A DNA stretch of 64,000 nt from JBFWPF01 sp050250135 (GTDB lineage: Bacteria; Chlamydiota; Chlamydiia; Chlamydiales; JAFEGQ01): contig JBFWPF010000005.1 in assembly GCA_050250135.1 (NCBI GenBank), forward strand, positions 1-64,000. The letters run 5' to 3'. A program made the translations under genes and the position numbers. Shown here one piece after another: positions 50,777 through 58,862 of this stretch. A model generated the notes under the pieces. That model searched no databases. It saw only the letters and a list, made by a program, of their open reading frames with translations, and was not told the DNA's origin. How positions within the stretch are numbered: the stretch's first letter is position 1; each line of letters opens with the position of its first letter.

Positions 50777-51679
50777 ATGAAGTCGGCCGACCCGAATGCC
50801 TTTCTCGCTCTCAAGGAGTTGCCCCCCCTGACTCTGATCACGGGGGGCTCGCCCTATGACCGCGAGGGGCTGTTGCGCAAACAGGGGCTCTCCGGCGGCC
50901 TCTCATGCGATGAGTTGAGCCCTAAGCGGCTGGCCGAAGAGCTCTCGAGCGGCTCTCTATTTTCCCAAAGAAGAACCCTCCTCCTGCGCCGCCTCTCCCA
51001 CCTCAGCGAGGAGGGGAGTGGGCTGCTCGTGACCTACTGCGAGCGGCCAGGCCCCGAGCTGCGGGTGGTGGCTGAGGGGGAGAGCTGCCCGGCGGGCCTT
51101 GCGGCAAGCGCGGGCCTTCACCTCGACCTAGGAAAGCTCCCCCCTTGGGAGGAGGAGCGGGCCGTTGTCAGCTGGCTACAGAAGGAGGGGAACCTGCCCC
51201 CTCAACTGGCGGCTCTTTTGGTCGAGCGGGCCTCTCCTGACAAGGAGCGCCTCGCCCTCGAACTCGAAAAGCTCCGCCTCCACGGGGGCCCCGTTACCCG
51301 CGAGCTGATCGAGGCTCTCGTCCCCGCCAGCCCCCACGGGTCGGTTTGGGAGGTGGGGCGGGCGATCCTCACCCGCGATCCGAAGCGGGCAGCTGCTCTA
51401 CTAGAGGCGATGGGGGAGGGTATCGGTCTCTTTGGGACGCTCGCTGCGCTGAGGAGTCAGTTTGAGACCCACCTCTTAGCCCTCGAAGGGGGCCCTGCCG
51501 ATCTCCCCAAGCTAAAGGGGCGGCAGCTGGAGCGGACGGTGGAGCTGGCCAGGCGGTATGGGGGCCCCTCATTGCGGCAGGGGCTCGTTGCGATCGGCCG
51601 GTTAGAGGGGGAGGCCAAGAGGCGGGCGCTCTCTGAGGAGGCCGCCCTCCTCCAGCTCGTTACCGCTCTTGCATCCTGA
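50777..51679 (+). CDS. holA: DNA polymerase III delta subunit
   Basis: 300 residues, diverged. PPLTLITGGSPYDREGLL matches the degenerate Walker-like N-terminus, with LLLRRLSHLSEE, ALLVERASPDKERLALELEKLRLHGG and the C-terminal LARRYGGPSLRQGLVAIGRLEGEAKR of clamp-loader delta. It opens the sliding clamp. In Chlamydia the equivalent gene follows the pepA-hctB region, as here. Its end overlaps a convergent gene by 20 bases. Confidence 0.82.
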   Translation: MKSADPNAFLALKELPPLTLITGGSPYDREGLLRKQGLSGGLSCDELSPKRLAEELSSGSLFSQRRTLLLRRLSHLSEEGSGLLVTYCERPGPELRVVAEGESCPAGLAASAGLHLDLGKLPPWEEERAVVSWLQKEGNLPPQLAALLVERASPDKERLALELEKLRLHGGPVTRELIEALVPASPHGSVWEVGRAILTRDPKRAAALLEAMGEGIGLFGTLAALRSQFETHLLALEGGPADLPKLKGRQLERTVELARRYGGPSLRQGLVAIGRLEGEAKRRALSEEAALLQLVTALAS

Positions 51680-52211
51680 TCTTGAGAAATTCGGGGTCGA
51701 GGTAGACGGCGCGGAGCTGGTCGAGATCCCCTTCCACCAGGCGGAGAAGGTCGGGATCGGTCACACTGCTCCTCGCCTGCTCGTAGGCCACCTGTAGCTC
51801 CTGGCTGAGCGCACTGTGGATGGCCTCGAGCGAGCCGCTCCGCTCCTTTTTTAGCCTCACCTCAAGCCGCTGCCGGACGCCCAGAACGAAGGGGAACCCA
51901 AGCCGCTCCTCCAGCATCTCTAAGATATTGGGGAGGCTGTGGATCGCATCCAGCGCCTCAATCTCCTTGGCAAAGGCCCACCTCGTCTCCTCATCGAGCG
52001 GGGTTTGGGGCTGGGGCCCCCCAATCCCAAACTCCCGCTTAGCTCCCAAGAGCGTTTGGTTCACCTGCAAGCTCGCCTCCCTCGCGATCGGTTCCAGGCC
52101 CGCGACATGGCGGACCCTCTTCTCGATCGCCGTCCGGACAGCCGCCTCCAGGGCAGCCTCGATATCTCCCTGGATGAAGGTGACGAGGTAAAAGATCCGC
52201 TCCTTATCCAC
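51660..52211 (-). CDS. Hypothetical helical protein
   Basis: 183 residues, mostly charged helices (DIEAALEAAVRTAIEKRVRHVAG split regions; RQRLEVRLKKERSGSLEAIHSALSQELQVAYEQ). No family recognised, no signal or membrane segment. The GTG at 52211 (VDKERIFYLVTFIQGD) has GAGGGG six bases upstream and is preferred to ATGs at 52262/52256 that lie inside repeat element C. Confidence 0.6.
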   Translation of the reverse strand: MDKERIFYLVTFIQGDIEAALEAAVRTAIEKRVRHVAGLEPIAREASLQVNQTLLGAKREFGIGGPQPQTPLDEETRWAFAKEIEALDAIHSLPNILEMLEERLGFPFVLGVRQRLEVRLKKERSGSLEAIHSALSQELQVAYEQARSSVTDPDLLRLVEGDLDQLRAVYLDPEFLKIRMQER

Positions 52212-52250
52212 TTGACGCCCCTCCCCCGAGCTGCTTATCCTGCCTCCATG

Positions 52251-52410
52251 GTACATATTCACGGGGATAGCCCTCTCCCTAGGGGCGCAGCTCGCAAATC
52301 TCTCAGCTTGCAGTCGTCGCCCATAGCTATGGCTATGAGCTCCTCCTTTAAGCCGAGATCTTTACAACCCGCGTCCCCTAATGAGAGGACTCCCCCTCGT
52401 GAACACGTAC
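52251..52410. repeat. 160-bp palindromic element C (near copy of B)
   Basis: Outer arms GTACATATTCACGGGG and CCCTCGTGAACACGTAC, with the internal CTCAGCTTGCAGTCGTCGCC and CATAGC-TATG-GCTATG hairpin identical to element B. It fills the space between the divergent hypothetical gene and the zinc-ribbon gene, so it must also contain or neighbour their promoters. Confidence 0.85.
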
Positions 52411-52415
52411 CCTAT

Positions 52416-52883
52416 ATGGCTCTATATACTCTGCCTACTTCCATTCCCAAAAGGGCAAAGGGGTGCACCCTATGCCACGTCCCATTTAAAATAGGGGAGG
52501 AGCTGATCAGCACCCTCGCCAGTGAGACCCGCTCCGACTACTGCCTCTCCTGTTGGAAAGGGGAGGAGGGGGGCTCGGCTTGGCGGGTAAAGGTCCTCAA
52601 GACCAAAAAGGAGAAGGGGGAGCGGTTCCTCGACCTCTTTGAGAGGGGCCTTGCCCTCCTTCGGCGCTACCTCGACGAGGGCGACTCCAAAGCCTATACC
52701 CTCGCCCTCTATCTCCAGCGGCAGGGGGCCCTCCAAAAGCTCAAGGCGCTCCGGACCAAGGAGCCCAAGGTCCTCTTTGAGGTGATCGAAACGGGGGAGA
52801 CCCTGGCGATCCCCGTAGCTGACCCCACCCCCCCCGGCCCACTCGAGAAGGAGCTGATGGCCGCCCTTACCGATGGACTTTAA
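52416..52883 (+). CDS. Small zinc-ribbon-like protein
   Basis: 155 residues. CTLCHVPFKIGEELIS and DYCLSCWKGEEGG give two Cys pairs that could bind zinc, followed by a charged helical region (ERFLDLFERGLALLRRYLDEG). The ATG at 52416 has no clear ribosome site, and the same frame is open back through element C, whose ATGs (MAMSSSF) could serve as starts. Overlaps the Xer gene by 11 bases. The role is unknown. Confidence 0.65.
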   Translation: MALYTLPTSIPKRAKGCTLCHVPFKIGEELISTLASETRSDYCLSCWKGEEGGSAWRVKVLKTKKEKGERFLDLFERGLALLRRYLDEGDSKAYTLALYLQRQGALQKLKALRTKEPKVLFEVIETGETLAIPVADPTPPGPLEKELMAALTDGL

Positions 52884-53718
52884 GGGGGCCTGCCGCGAAT
52901 TTCTCGCCTACGTGGGCTCCGAGCGGGGCCTTTCGCCCAACACCATATCCGCCTACGAGCGGGACTTAGAGAGCCTTGGCACTTTCCTCGGGGGCTCTCC
53001 CCTAACCGCCGAGCGCATCATCGACTACCTCGCCGCCCAGAAGAGCTCTCCCGCTACCCTTTCGCGCCGCCTTGCCGCCTTCAAGAGCGCCTGCCGCTTC
53101 TGGAAACGGGAGGGGACCCTCAAAACAAACCCCGCTGCCGACCTCGATTCGCCCAAGCTGTGGAAACGCCTCCCCCACTTCCTCTCCAACAGTGAGGTCG
53201 AAGCGCTCCTCGCCGCCCCCGATCCCACCACCGCAACAGGGGTCCGGGACCGGGCGATCCTCGAGCTCCTCTACGCAAGCGGCCTCCGTGTCTCCGAGCT
53301 GTGTAGCTTGAACATTTACAGCGTGGGCGAGGGGACCGTACGGGTCCGTGGCAAAGGGGGGAAGGAGCGGGTCGTCCCCGTCGGCTCCAAGGCCCTGGCC
53401 GCCCTCGACCACTACCTCGCGACCTTCCGCCAGGCCGAGGCCGACCCCCTCTTCCTCACCAGCCGGGGCAAGCGGATCGACCGCGTCATGGTCTGGCGCC
53501 AGATCAAGAGCTATGCCAAGAGGGCCGGAATCACCAAGCCCTTAAGTCCCCATACCTTGCGCCACTCCTTTGCGACCCACCTCCTCGATAACGGGGCCGA
53601 GCTGCGGGTGATCCAGGAGATGCTCGGCCACAGCGACATTGGCACCACCGACCGCTATACCCACGTCACCACCTCCCGCCTCCGGGAGGCCTTCGACTCC
53701 TACCATCCAAGATCCTAA
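52873..53718 (+). CDS. Xer-family tyrosine recombinase (XerC/XerD)
   Basis: 281 residues. The SAM-like N-terminal domain (FLAYVGSERGLSPNTISAYERDL) is followed by a catalytic domain with ASGLRVSEL (Arg), GKGGKERVVPV (Lys), HTLRHSFATHLL (His-x-x-Arg), MLGHSDIGTT (His) and DRYTHVTTSRLRE (Tyr nucleophile). The C-terminal LREAFDSYHPRS leans towards XerD. Together with its partner it resolves chromosome dimers at dif. Confidence 0.93.
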   Translation: MDFKGACREFLAYVGSERGLSPNTISAYERDLESLGTFLGGSPLTAERIIDYLAAQKSSPATLSRRLAAFKSACRFWKREGTLKTNPAADLDSPKLWKRLPHFLSNSEVEALLAAPDPTTATGVRDRAILELLYASGLRVSELCSLNIYSVGEGTVRVRGKGGKERVVPVGSKALAALDHYLATFRQAEADPLFLTSRGKRIDRVMVWRQIKSYAKRAGITKPLSPHTLRHSFATHLLDNGAELRVIQEMLGHSDIGTTDRYTHVTTSRLREAFDSYHPRS

Positions 53719-53757
53719 CCCGCTCATTATCAACATATAATGATAAAATAAATTGTA

Positions 53758-53786
53758 TTGTAATTTTAATCCCATCTTGATATAAT
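53758..53786 (+). promoter_or_regulatory. Promoter of the 53809 gene
   Basis: TTGTAA (53758-53763) and TATAAT (53781-53786) are separated by exactly 17 bases, in an AT-rich gap, 22 bases before the ATG. AAGG lies at a suitable distance as ribosome binding site. One of the clearest sigma-70-type (sigma-66) promoters in the window. Confidence 0.7.
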
Positions 53787-53808
53787 CAATGGACAACAAG
53801 GCAAATTA

Positions 53809-54612
53809 ATGGAAAAAACAGGACCTGTTACTCCCTACATGGCCCTTTCGCTCCCCCTGGTTGGGGCGGGTATCGGCGCGCTAGTAGCCTTCAATCCCTG
53901 GTACCCTACCAGCCGGCTGATGAAGGGGGCTTTGATTACCCTCCCTGCTGTGGCGGGTATGGTGATCGCCCGGGCGCTCCAACCCAAGGAGCTGGATTTC
54001 TCCCCAAGGGGATGCGCGCAGAGGGACCCGCCCATATTTGGGAAAGATTGTCTGAGACGCTATGGCGAGTCTGCTAAAAGGGACGGGGTAACGCTCTATC
54101 CCATCCCCGATTCCACCAAGAATTTGACCTTTGGCAAAGCCTTTGTCAACGATCTCCACCGCCAGGCCAGCAACACCTTTTTCGTGACCGGTTCAGACCA
54201 GGACCCTGTCGTTTGGCAAATGGACCTCCAGGGCGCGGAAAATGAGGGCGCCCTACCGGCAATGGTAGAGAAGCTGCGGAGTGAGGATGTTACCTCGATT
54301 GAGATCGAGCGGCTCTGTGAGGTTTGGTTTCAAGGGCCGGCCCTCGATGGAATGAAGCCTATCATGATTGAATACAACGTCATGTTGAGCCAACAACCTA
54401 TTATCAGAACGCAGGAGGAGACTCTGCGAACCGATAAGATCTGGCGAGGTGATTTGGGGCTCATGTACCAAACGGAAAGCAGCTGGAGCTCGGAAGAGGA
54501 AAACCCCCGCTATTTTATTGCGCGCACCACCATCAATGTCACCACGGGATTTGGGGAATACTCCTACCGGATGGCAGAGGCTCCTAACAAGCTGCAGTTT
54601 GATCTAGCCTAA
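53809..54612 (+). CDS. Hypothetical protein with N-terminal hydrophobic hairpin (Inc-like topology)
   Basis: 267 residues. Residues about 10-60 form two hydrophobic segments separated by a short polar loop (YMALSLPLVGAGIGALVAF - NPWYPTSRLM - KGALITLPAVAGMVIARAL). The rest is a soluble domain (LYPIPDSTKNLTFGKAFV; MIEYNVMLSQQPIIRTQEE; TTINVTTGFGEYSYRM). No signal peptide. The hairpin resembles Inc proteins, though no sequence motif links it to the 36-39 kb array. Own promoter; the stop overlaps gatB by 9 bases. Confidence 0.7.
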   Translation: MEKTGPVTPYMALSLPLVGAGIGALVAFNPWYPTSRLMKGALITLPAVAGMVIARALQPKELDFSPRGCAQRDPPIFGKDCLRRYGESAKRDGVTLYPIPDSTKNLTFGKAFVNDLHRQASNTFFVTGSDQDPVVWQMDLQGAENEGALPAMVEKLRSEDVTSIEIERLCEVWFQGPALDGMKPIMIEYNVMLSQQPIIRTQEETLRTDKIWRGDLGLMYQTESSWSSEEENPRYFIARTTINVTTGFGEYSYRMAEAPNKLQFDLA

Positions 54613-56055
54613 TTTCTTCTTTAGAAGCTCGTTGACGGCATCGGGGGCCGCTTTCCCTTGCGTGGCCTTCATCACCTGACCCACCAAGAAACCAAAGGCC
54701 TTTGCCTTGCCCGCTTGGAAGTCGGCAACCGATTGGGGGTTGTCGGCAAGGACCTTGTCGACGATCACCTCGATTTCGCCGAGGTCAGAGACCGGTTTGT
54801 AGATCTCTGGCTTTGCCTCAATAATCGTCTCGGGATCGGCAGGTGAAGCGACCATCTCATCCGCCAGCTGCTTGGCTAGCCGTCCCGTGATCGTCCCCTC
54901 CTGAATCAGGGCGACCAGTTTGCCGATGTGGGCCGGCGCGATCGCTGTCTTGTAGAGGGGAGTGGCCGACTCCTTAAGCCTGCCAAAGAACTCGACGGTG
55001 ATCCAGTTAGCCAGCTGCTTGGGCGCTTTGCAGTGGGAGAGGGCCTCCTCAAAGTAGTCAGCCAGGTGCTTTTCGGTGGTGAGGATGCCAGCGGTGTAGG
55101 GGGTGAGGCCCAGCTCCTCGACATACCGCTTCTTGCGATCGTAGGGGAGCTCGGGGAGGGCCTCGCGGATCTTGTCGATGTAGGGTTGAGTGAGGATCAG
55201 GGGAGGGAGGTCGGGTTCGGGGAAGTAGCGGTAGTCGGCCGCCGCCTCCTTGCGTCGCATCACCTTCGTCTCGCCCGTGTTGGGGTCGAAGCGAAGTGTG
55301 CAGGAGTGCATCACCTCTTCGGGCGCCTTGTCGGGGTGCTGCTCGTAGAGGCGGATCTGCCGCTTCACCTCCGACTCAAGGGCAAGCTCGAGGAAGGTGA
55401 AGGAGTTCATGTTCTTGATCTCAGCCTTGGGTCGCAAGGTTGGATCGCCAAAGGGGCGGACCGAGACGTTGATGTCCATCCGAAACTGCCCCTCCTCCAT
55501 GTTGCAGTCAGAGGCGCCCACATACTCGAGTATTGCCTTCACCGCCTTGCCGTAGGCTGAGGCCTCTTTTGGAGTGTGCATGCAGGGATCGGAGACGATT
55601 TCGAGGAGGGGAGCCCCGGCCCGGTTGTAGTCGATCCCGGCAAAGCTACTAAAGTGCTTGAGCATCCCGGCATCATCTTCGAGGTGGGCATGCTCGATCG
55701 TGAAGGTCATCTCCTCACCCTCGACATCGGCCACCACCTGACCGCCGATGAGGATCGGCTCATCGAACTGGGTGATCTGAAAGTTGCGAGGGGAGTCGGG
55801 GTAGAAGTAGGACTTGCGGTCGAACTTGCTGAAGAGGGGGATATGGGCACCAATTGCGCAGCCGAACTGGACCGCCTTGCGGACCGCCTCTTTGTTCAGG
55901 ACGGGGAGGGCGCCGGGTTGACCGGTGCAGACGACCGAGATGTTGGTATTGGGCTCATCTCCAAAGCGGTTGGGCGCGGGGCTGAAGATCTTGCTCTTGG
56001 TATTCAGCTGCGCATGGATCTCAAGACCAATGACCGTCTCCCACACCGGCTTCAT
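54604..56055 (-). CDS. gatB: Aspartyl/glutamyl-tRNA amidotransferase subunit B
   Basis: 483 residues: ETVIGLEIHAQLNTKSKIF, YFYPDSPRNFQITQFDEPI, MEEGQFRMDINVSVRP, KNMNSFTFLELALE and the C-terminal helical tail binding tRNA. With GatA and GatC it converts Glu-tRNA-Gln to Gln-tRNA-Gln. Last gene of a gatC-gatA-gatB operon with 4-base overlaps. Confidence 0.97.
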   Translation of the reverse strand: MKPVWETVIGLEIHAQLNTKSKIFSPAPNRFGDEPNTNISVVCTGQPGALPVLNKEAVRKAVQFGCAIGAHIPLFSKFDRKSYFYPDSPRNFQITQFDEPILIGGQVVADVEGEEMTFTIEHAHLEDDAGMLKHFSSFAGIDYNRAGAPLLEIVSDPCMHTPKEASAYGKAVKAILEYVGASDCNMEEGQFRMDINVSVRPFGDPTLRPKAEIKNMNSFTFLELALESEVKRQIRLYEQHPDKAPEEVMHSCTLRFDPNTGETKVMRRKEAAADYRYFPEPDLPPLILTQPYIDKIREALPELPYDRKKRYVEELGLTPYTAGILTTEKHLADYFEEALSHCKAPKQLANWITVEFFGRLKESATPLYKTAIAPAHIGKLVALIQEGTITGRLAKQLADEMVASPADPETIIEAKPEIYKPVSDLGEIEVIVDKVLADNPQSVADFQAGKAKAFGFLVGQVMKATQGKAAPDAVNELLKKKLG

Positions 56056-57494
56056 AGCTGAGGCTCCTTAATGTGATCGGTACGGGTTTGGTAGGCGTGG
56101 GCAATCTGGATCACGCGGGCGTCGGCCTTTTGCGGGCCGAGGAGCTGGAGGCCGATCGGCTTTTTCTCCTTGGAGAAGCCGGAGGGGATGCTGATGCCGG
56201 GCAGACCGGCGAGGTTAGCCGAGGCGGTGTAGATGTCGGCCAGGTACTCCTCCAGCGGCTCGAGCTTTCGCTCCTTGGGATAGGCGGTGAGGGGGCTTGT
56301 GGGGAGGGCGATGACGTCACACTTTTTGAAGGCCTCAGCATGCTCGCGGATCATCAGCGTTCGGACCCGCTGCGCCTTCTTGTAGTAGGCATCCTGGAAC
56401 CCCGAGGAGAGGACAAAGGTACCGAGGAGGATCCGCCGCTTCACCTCGGCCCCAAAGCCCTCCTCTTTGGAAAAGTCATAAATTTCAGAGAGGGTTTTGG
56501 CGCGGGAGGAGCGGAGCCCGTAGCGGATCCCGTCGAAGCGGGCGAGGTTGGTGGAGGCCTCGGCGGGGGCAAGGATGTAGTAGATGGGGATCGCAAAGCG
56601 GATCAGGTCGAGGGTGATCTCCACCGTCTGCGCTCCCAGATCCCTCATCGCCTGAACCGCCGCTTCAAAGTTAGCCCGCAGCTCAGCATCGAGATCCTGA
56701 AGGAGGGCCGTCGGGACCCCAATTTTTACCCCTTTTAGATCCTGTTTAAGGCCGGAGAGGATAGAGGGCGCCTGCTCGGGGATGCTGGTGGCATCGTAAG
56801 GGCAGTGGCCAGCCATCACCTCCATGATCAGGCCGCAGTCGGCAACGCTGGTCGAAAAGGGGCCGATCTGGTCGAGGGAGGAGCCAAAGGCGACAAGGCC
56901 ATAGCGGGAGAGGCGGCCGTAGGTCGGCTTAAAGCCGACGATGCCGCAGAGGGCGGCCGGCTGCCGGACCGATCCGCCGGTCTCACTTCCCAGAGCAAGG
57001 GGGGCAAAGCGGGCGCAGACCGCGGCGGCCGACCCGCCGCTGCTCCCGCCCGGGATGCAGTCGAGGTTCCAGGGATTGGAGGTCGATTGAAAAGCGGAGT
57101 GGGTCGTGCTCGACCCCATCGCAAATTCGTCGAGGTTGGTCTTTCCGATAAGGACCGCATCCTCCTCCTCTAAGCGGCGGATGACGGTGGCGTCGAAAGG
57201 GGCGCGGTAGTTGTGCAGAATCTGGGAGCCGCAGGTGGTGATCTCCCCGGCGATGTTAATATTGTCCTTAATGGCGACCGGGACTCCGGCAAGCTTGCCG
57301 AGCTTCTCCCCCTTTTTCCGCTTCTCATCGATGCGGGCTGCGGCCTTGTGGGCCCGCTCCTCCAGCACCTTCAGGAAGGCCCCTACCTGCTCGTCATGCT
57401 CTTTGATCCGCTTGAGGTGGTCTTCGAGAACAGCGGTTGCGCTCTCCTCTCCCTTGGTGACCCGATCTCGTATCTCTAGGGCGCTCCGCTTCAC
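56052..57494 (-). CDS. gatA: Aspartyl/glutamyl-tRNA amidotransferase subunit A
   Basis: 480 residues of the amidase signature family: catalytic Lys in VPVAIKDNINIAG, the serine-rich loop GGSSGGSAAAVCARFAPLALG with cis-Ser, and nucleophile Ser in SETGGSVRQPAALCG. It releases ammonia from glutamine. Overlaps gatC and gatB by 4 bases each. Confidence 0.97.
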   Translation of the reverse strand: MKRSALEIRDRVTKGEESATAVLEDHLKRIKEHDEQVGAFLKVLEERAHKAAARIDEKRKKGEKLGKLAGVPVAIKDNINIAGEITTCGSQILHNYRAPFDATVIRRLEEEDAVLIGKTNLDEFAMGSSTTHSAFQSTSNPWNLDCIPGGSSGGSAAAVCARFAPLALGSETGGSVRQPAALCGIVGFKPTYGRLSRYGLVAFGSSLDQIGPFSTSVADCGLIMEVMAGHCPYDATSIPEQAPSILSGLKQDLKGVKIGVPTALLQDLDAELRANFEAAVQAMRDLGAQTVEITLDLIRFAIPIYYILAPAEASTNLARFDGIRYGLRSSRAKTLSEIYDFSKEEGFGAEVKRRILLGTFVLSSGFQDAYYKKAQRVRTLMIREHAEAFKKCDVIALPTSPLTAYPKERKLEPLEEYLADIYTASANLAGLPGISIPSGFSKEKKPIGLQLLGPQKADARVIQIAHAYQTRTDHIKEPQL

Positions 57495-57793
57495 GATTCG
57501 ATCACCGGGGGGACTTGGATGAGCCCGCCGACATGGGCGGGGGAATTTTCTAGGAAGGTCTGCCTAGCCAGAAGTCGGCTCTCTTCGATCCGATCCTCCC
57601 GCATAGGGGAGGGGGACTCGCCGAGGACGAAGTTGCAGGGGGGAACCTCTTCGGTGTCGATCCCCTCTAGCTGCTCGAAATAGGCGACGATATCGGTCAG
57701 GTTTTTGCAGAGGCGGGTCCGCTCTTCAGCTGTCGCATCGATCCGGCACAGCTCCACCAAATGGTCGATTGTCTCAGGGGTAATCTCGCTCAT
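57491..57793 (-). CDS. gatC: Aspartyl/glutamyl-tRNA amidotransferase subunit C
   Basis: 100 residues: ITPETIDHLVELCRIDATAEE, LTDIVAYFEQLEGIDTEEVPP and the conserved end REDRIEESRLLARQTFLENSPAHVGGLI in parts. It stabilises the GatAB complex. First gene of the gat operon; the region 57794-57919 upstream should hold its promoter. Confidence 0.95.
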   Translation of the reverse strand: MSEITPETIDHLVELCRIDATAEERTRLCKNLTDIVAYFEQLEGIDTEEVPPCNFVLGESPSPMREDRIEESRLLARQTFLENSPAHVGGLIQVPPVIES

Positions 57794-57919
57794 AGCACTG
57801 TGAAGTGTACGGAGGCAGCCCTATATTGTAAACCGCCCTGCGACCCAGAAACGCCCCAGGGATAAAACCTCTACGGCCCAGATACCGGTTTGGGTTGCCC
57901 GAATAGTTTGCAAATATTT

Positions 57920-58840
57920 TTAGAAATTAAAGAAGGCTTTTGCGCCGGCGTAGAAGGTGACGTTGAGCTCCCGGTAGGTGAGGAGGTCGGCGAGCTGGGT
58001 GTAGATCTTGACCCAGCCGGCAGGGAGGCAGCCCACATAGGCCTCAACCCCAAAACGGGTAGTGGCATGGTGGTCGAGCCTGAGCTCAAAGCCCCAGCTC
58101 CGGTACTCCCAAATGGCCTCGGGAACCGGTTCATTGGGGGCGGCCCGCTGCCGGTTCCGGAGGAAGTGGGCGGCAAAGGCAAGGGAGGTGTCCTTGGTAA
58201 AGCAATAGGTGACCGCCATATCGGTGGGGTAGACAAGGGAGAGCTTCACCTTTCGCCGGATCATGGTGTCGATCCCAATGACGGGGCGGACAAACCCTTT
58301 GCGCTTGCCGGCGATCCAGAGTATCCCCATGTGGAAGCCGAGATTGGGGCACCAGTCGTAGCGCCCCGCTAGAATCCCGTGGTAGTCGCCATAGCGTCCC
58401 AGGTTGGCTTGGGTGGTCTGCCACCACAGGCCGACCATCCCGGTCCAGAGCCAGCGGGGTATTCGCCTTGTGTAGCCGGAGAGGGAGAGGTTCAGTTCGG
58501 GAAATCCGGTGTCGTGGAAGTAGGGGTTGTCGGTCAGGTCGAAGGTCGACCAATCGTAGCCGAAGTTGACAGCAAGGGCGGAGCAGGGGTCGACACAGAG
58601 GGTGTAGCGGAGGTTGACCTGCCCCTGCGAATAGGAGAGGTAGCCCCCTAGGGGGTCGTCGATATGCGCCCGCCCCGTGATGAGGTACTCGGCATCGCTG
58701 TGCCAGGGAAAGACATAGGCATAGTAGACGATGGCATCCCATTGGCAGCAGGTCCCCTTGTTCGGGTCCTGCGACTCAAAGCGGAACGAGTCGGCGAAAA
58801 GGGCGAGGGGAAAGAGCAAGAGCGGCAAAAGGCGTTTCAT
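57920..58840 (-). CDS. Outer-membrane beta-barrel protein, secreted
   Basis: 306 residues with signal peptide MKRLLPLLLFPLALFAD. Alternating aromatic strands (AVNFGYDWSTFDLTDNPYF, WLWTGMVGLWWQTTQANLG, LGFHMGILWIAGKRKG, FELRLDHHATTRFGVEAYVG) and a C-terminal AFFNF ending in Phe indicate a barrel of about 12 strands. Several Cys (CCQWDA, CVDPC) could form disulfides, as in chlamydial envelopes. Family not identified. The ATG at 58840 begins the signal peptide. Confidence 0.75.
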   Translation of the reverse strand: MKRLLPLLLFPLALFADSFRFESQDPNKGTCCQWDAIVYYAYVFPWHSDAEYLITGRAHIDDPLGGYLSYSQGQVNLRYTLCVDPCSALAVNFGYDWSTFDLTDNPYFHDTGFPELNLSLSGYTRRIPRWLWTGMVGLWWQTTQANLGRYGDYHGILAGRYDWCPNLGFHMGILWIAGKRKGFVRPVIGIDTMIRRKVKLSLVYPTDMAVTYCFTKDTSLAFAAHFLRNRQRAAPNEPVPEAIWEYRSWGFELRLDHHATTRFGVEAYVGCLPAGWVKIYTQLADLLTYRELNVTFYAGAKAFFNF

Positions 58841-58862
58841 GGGGATGGTTAATACCACGACA

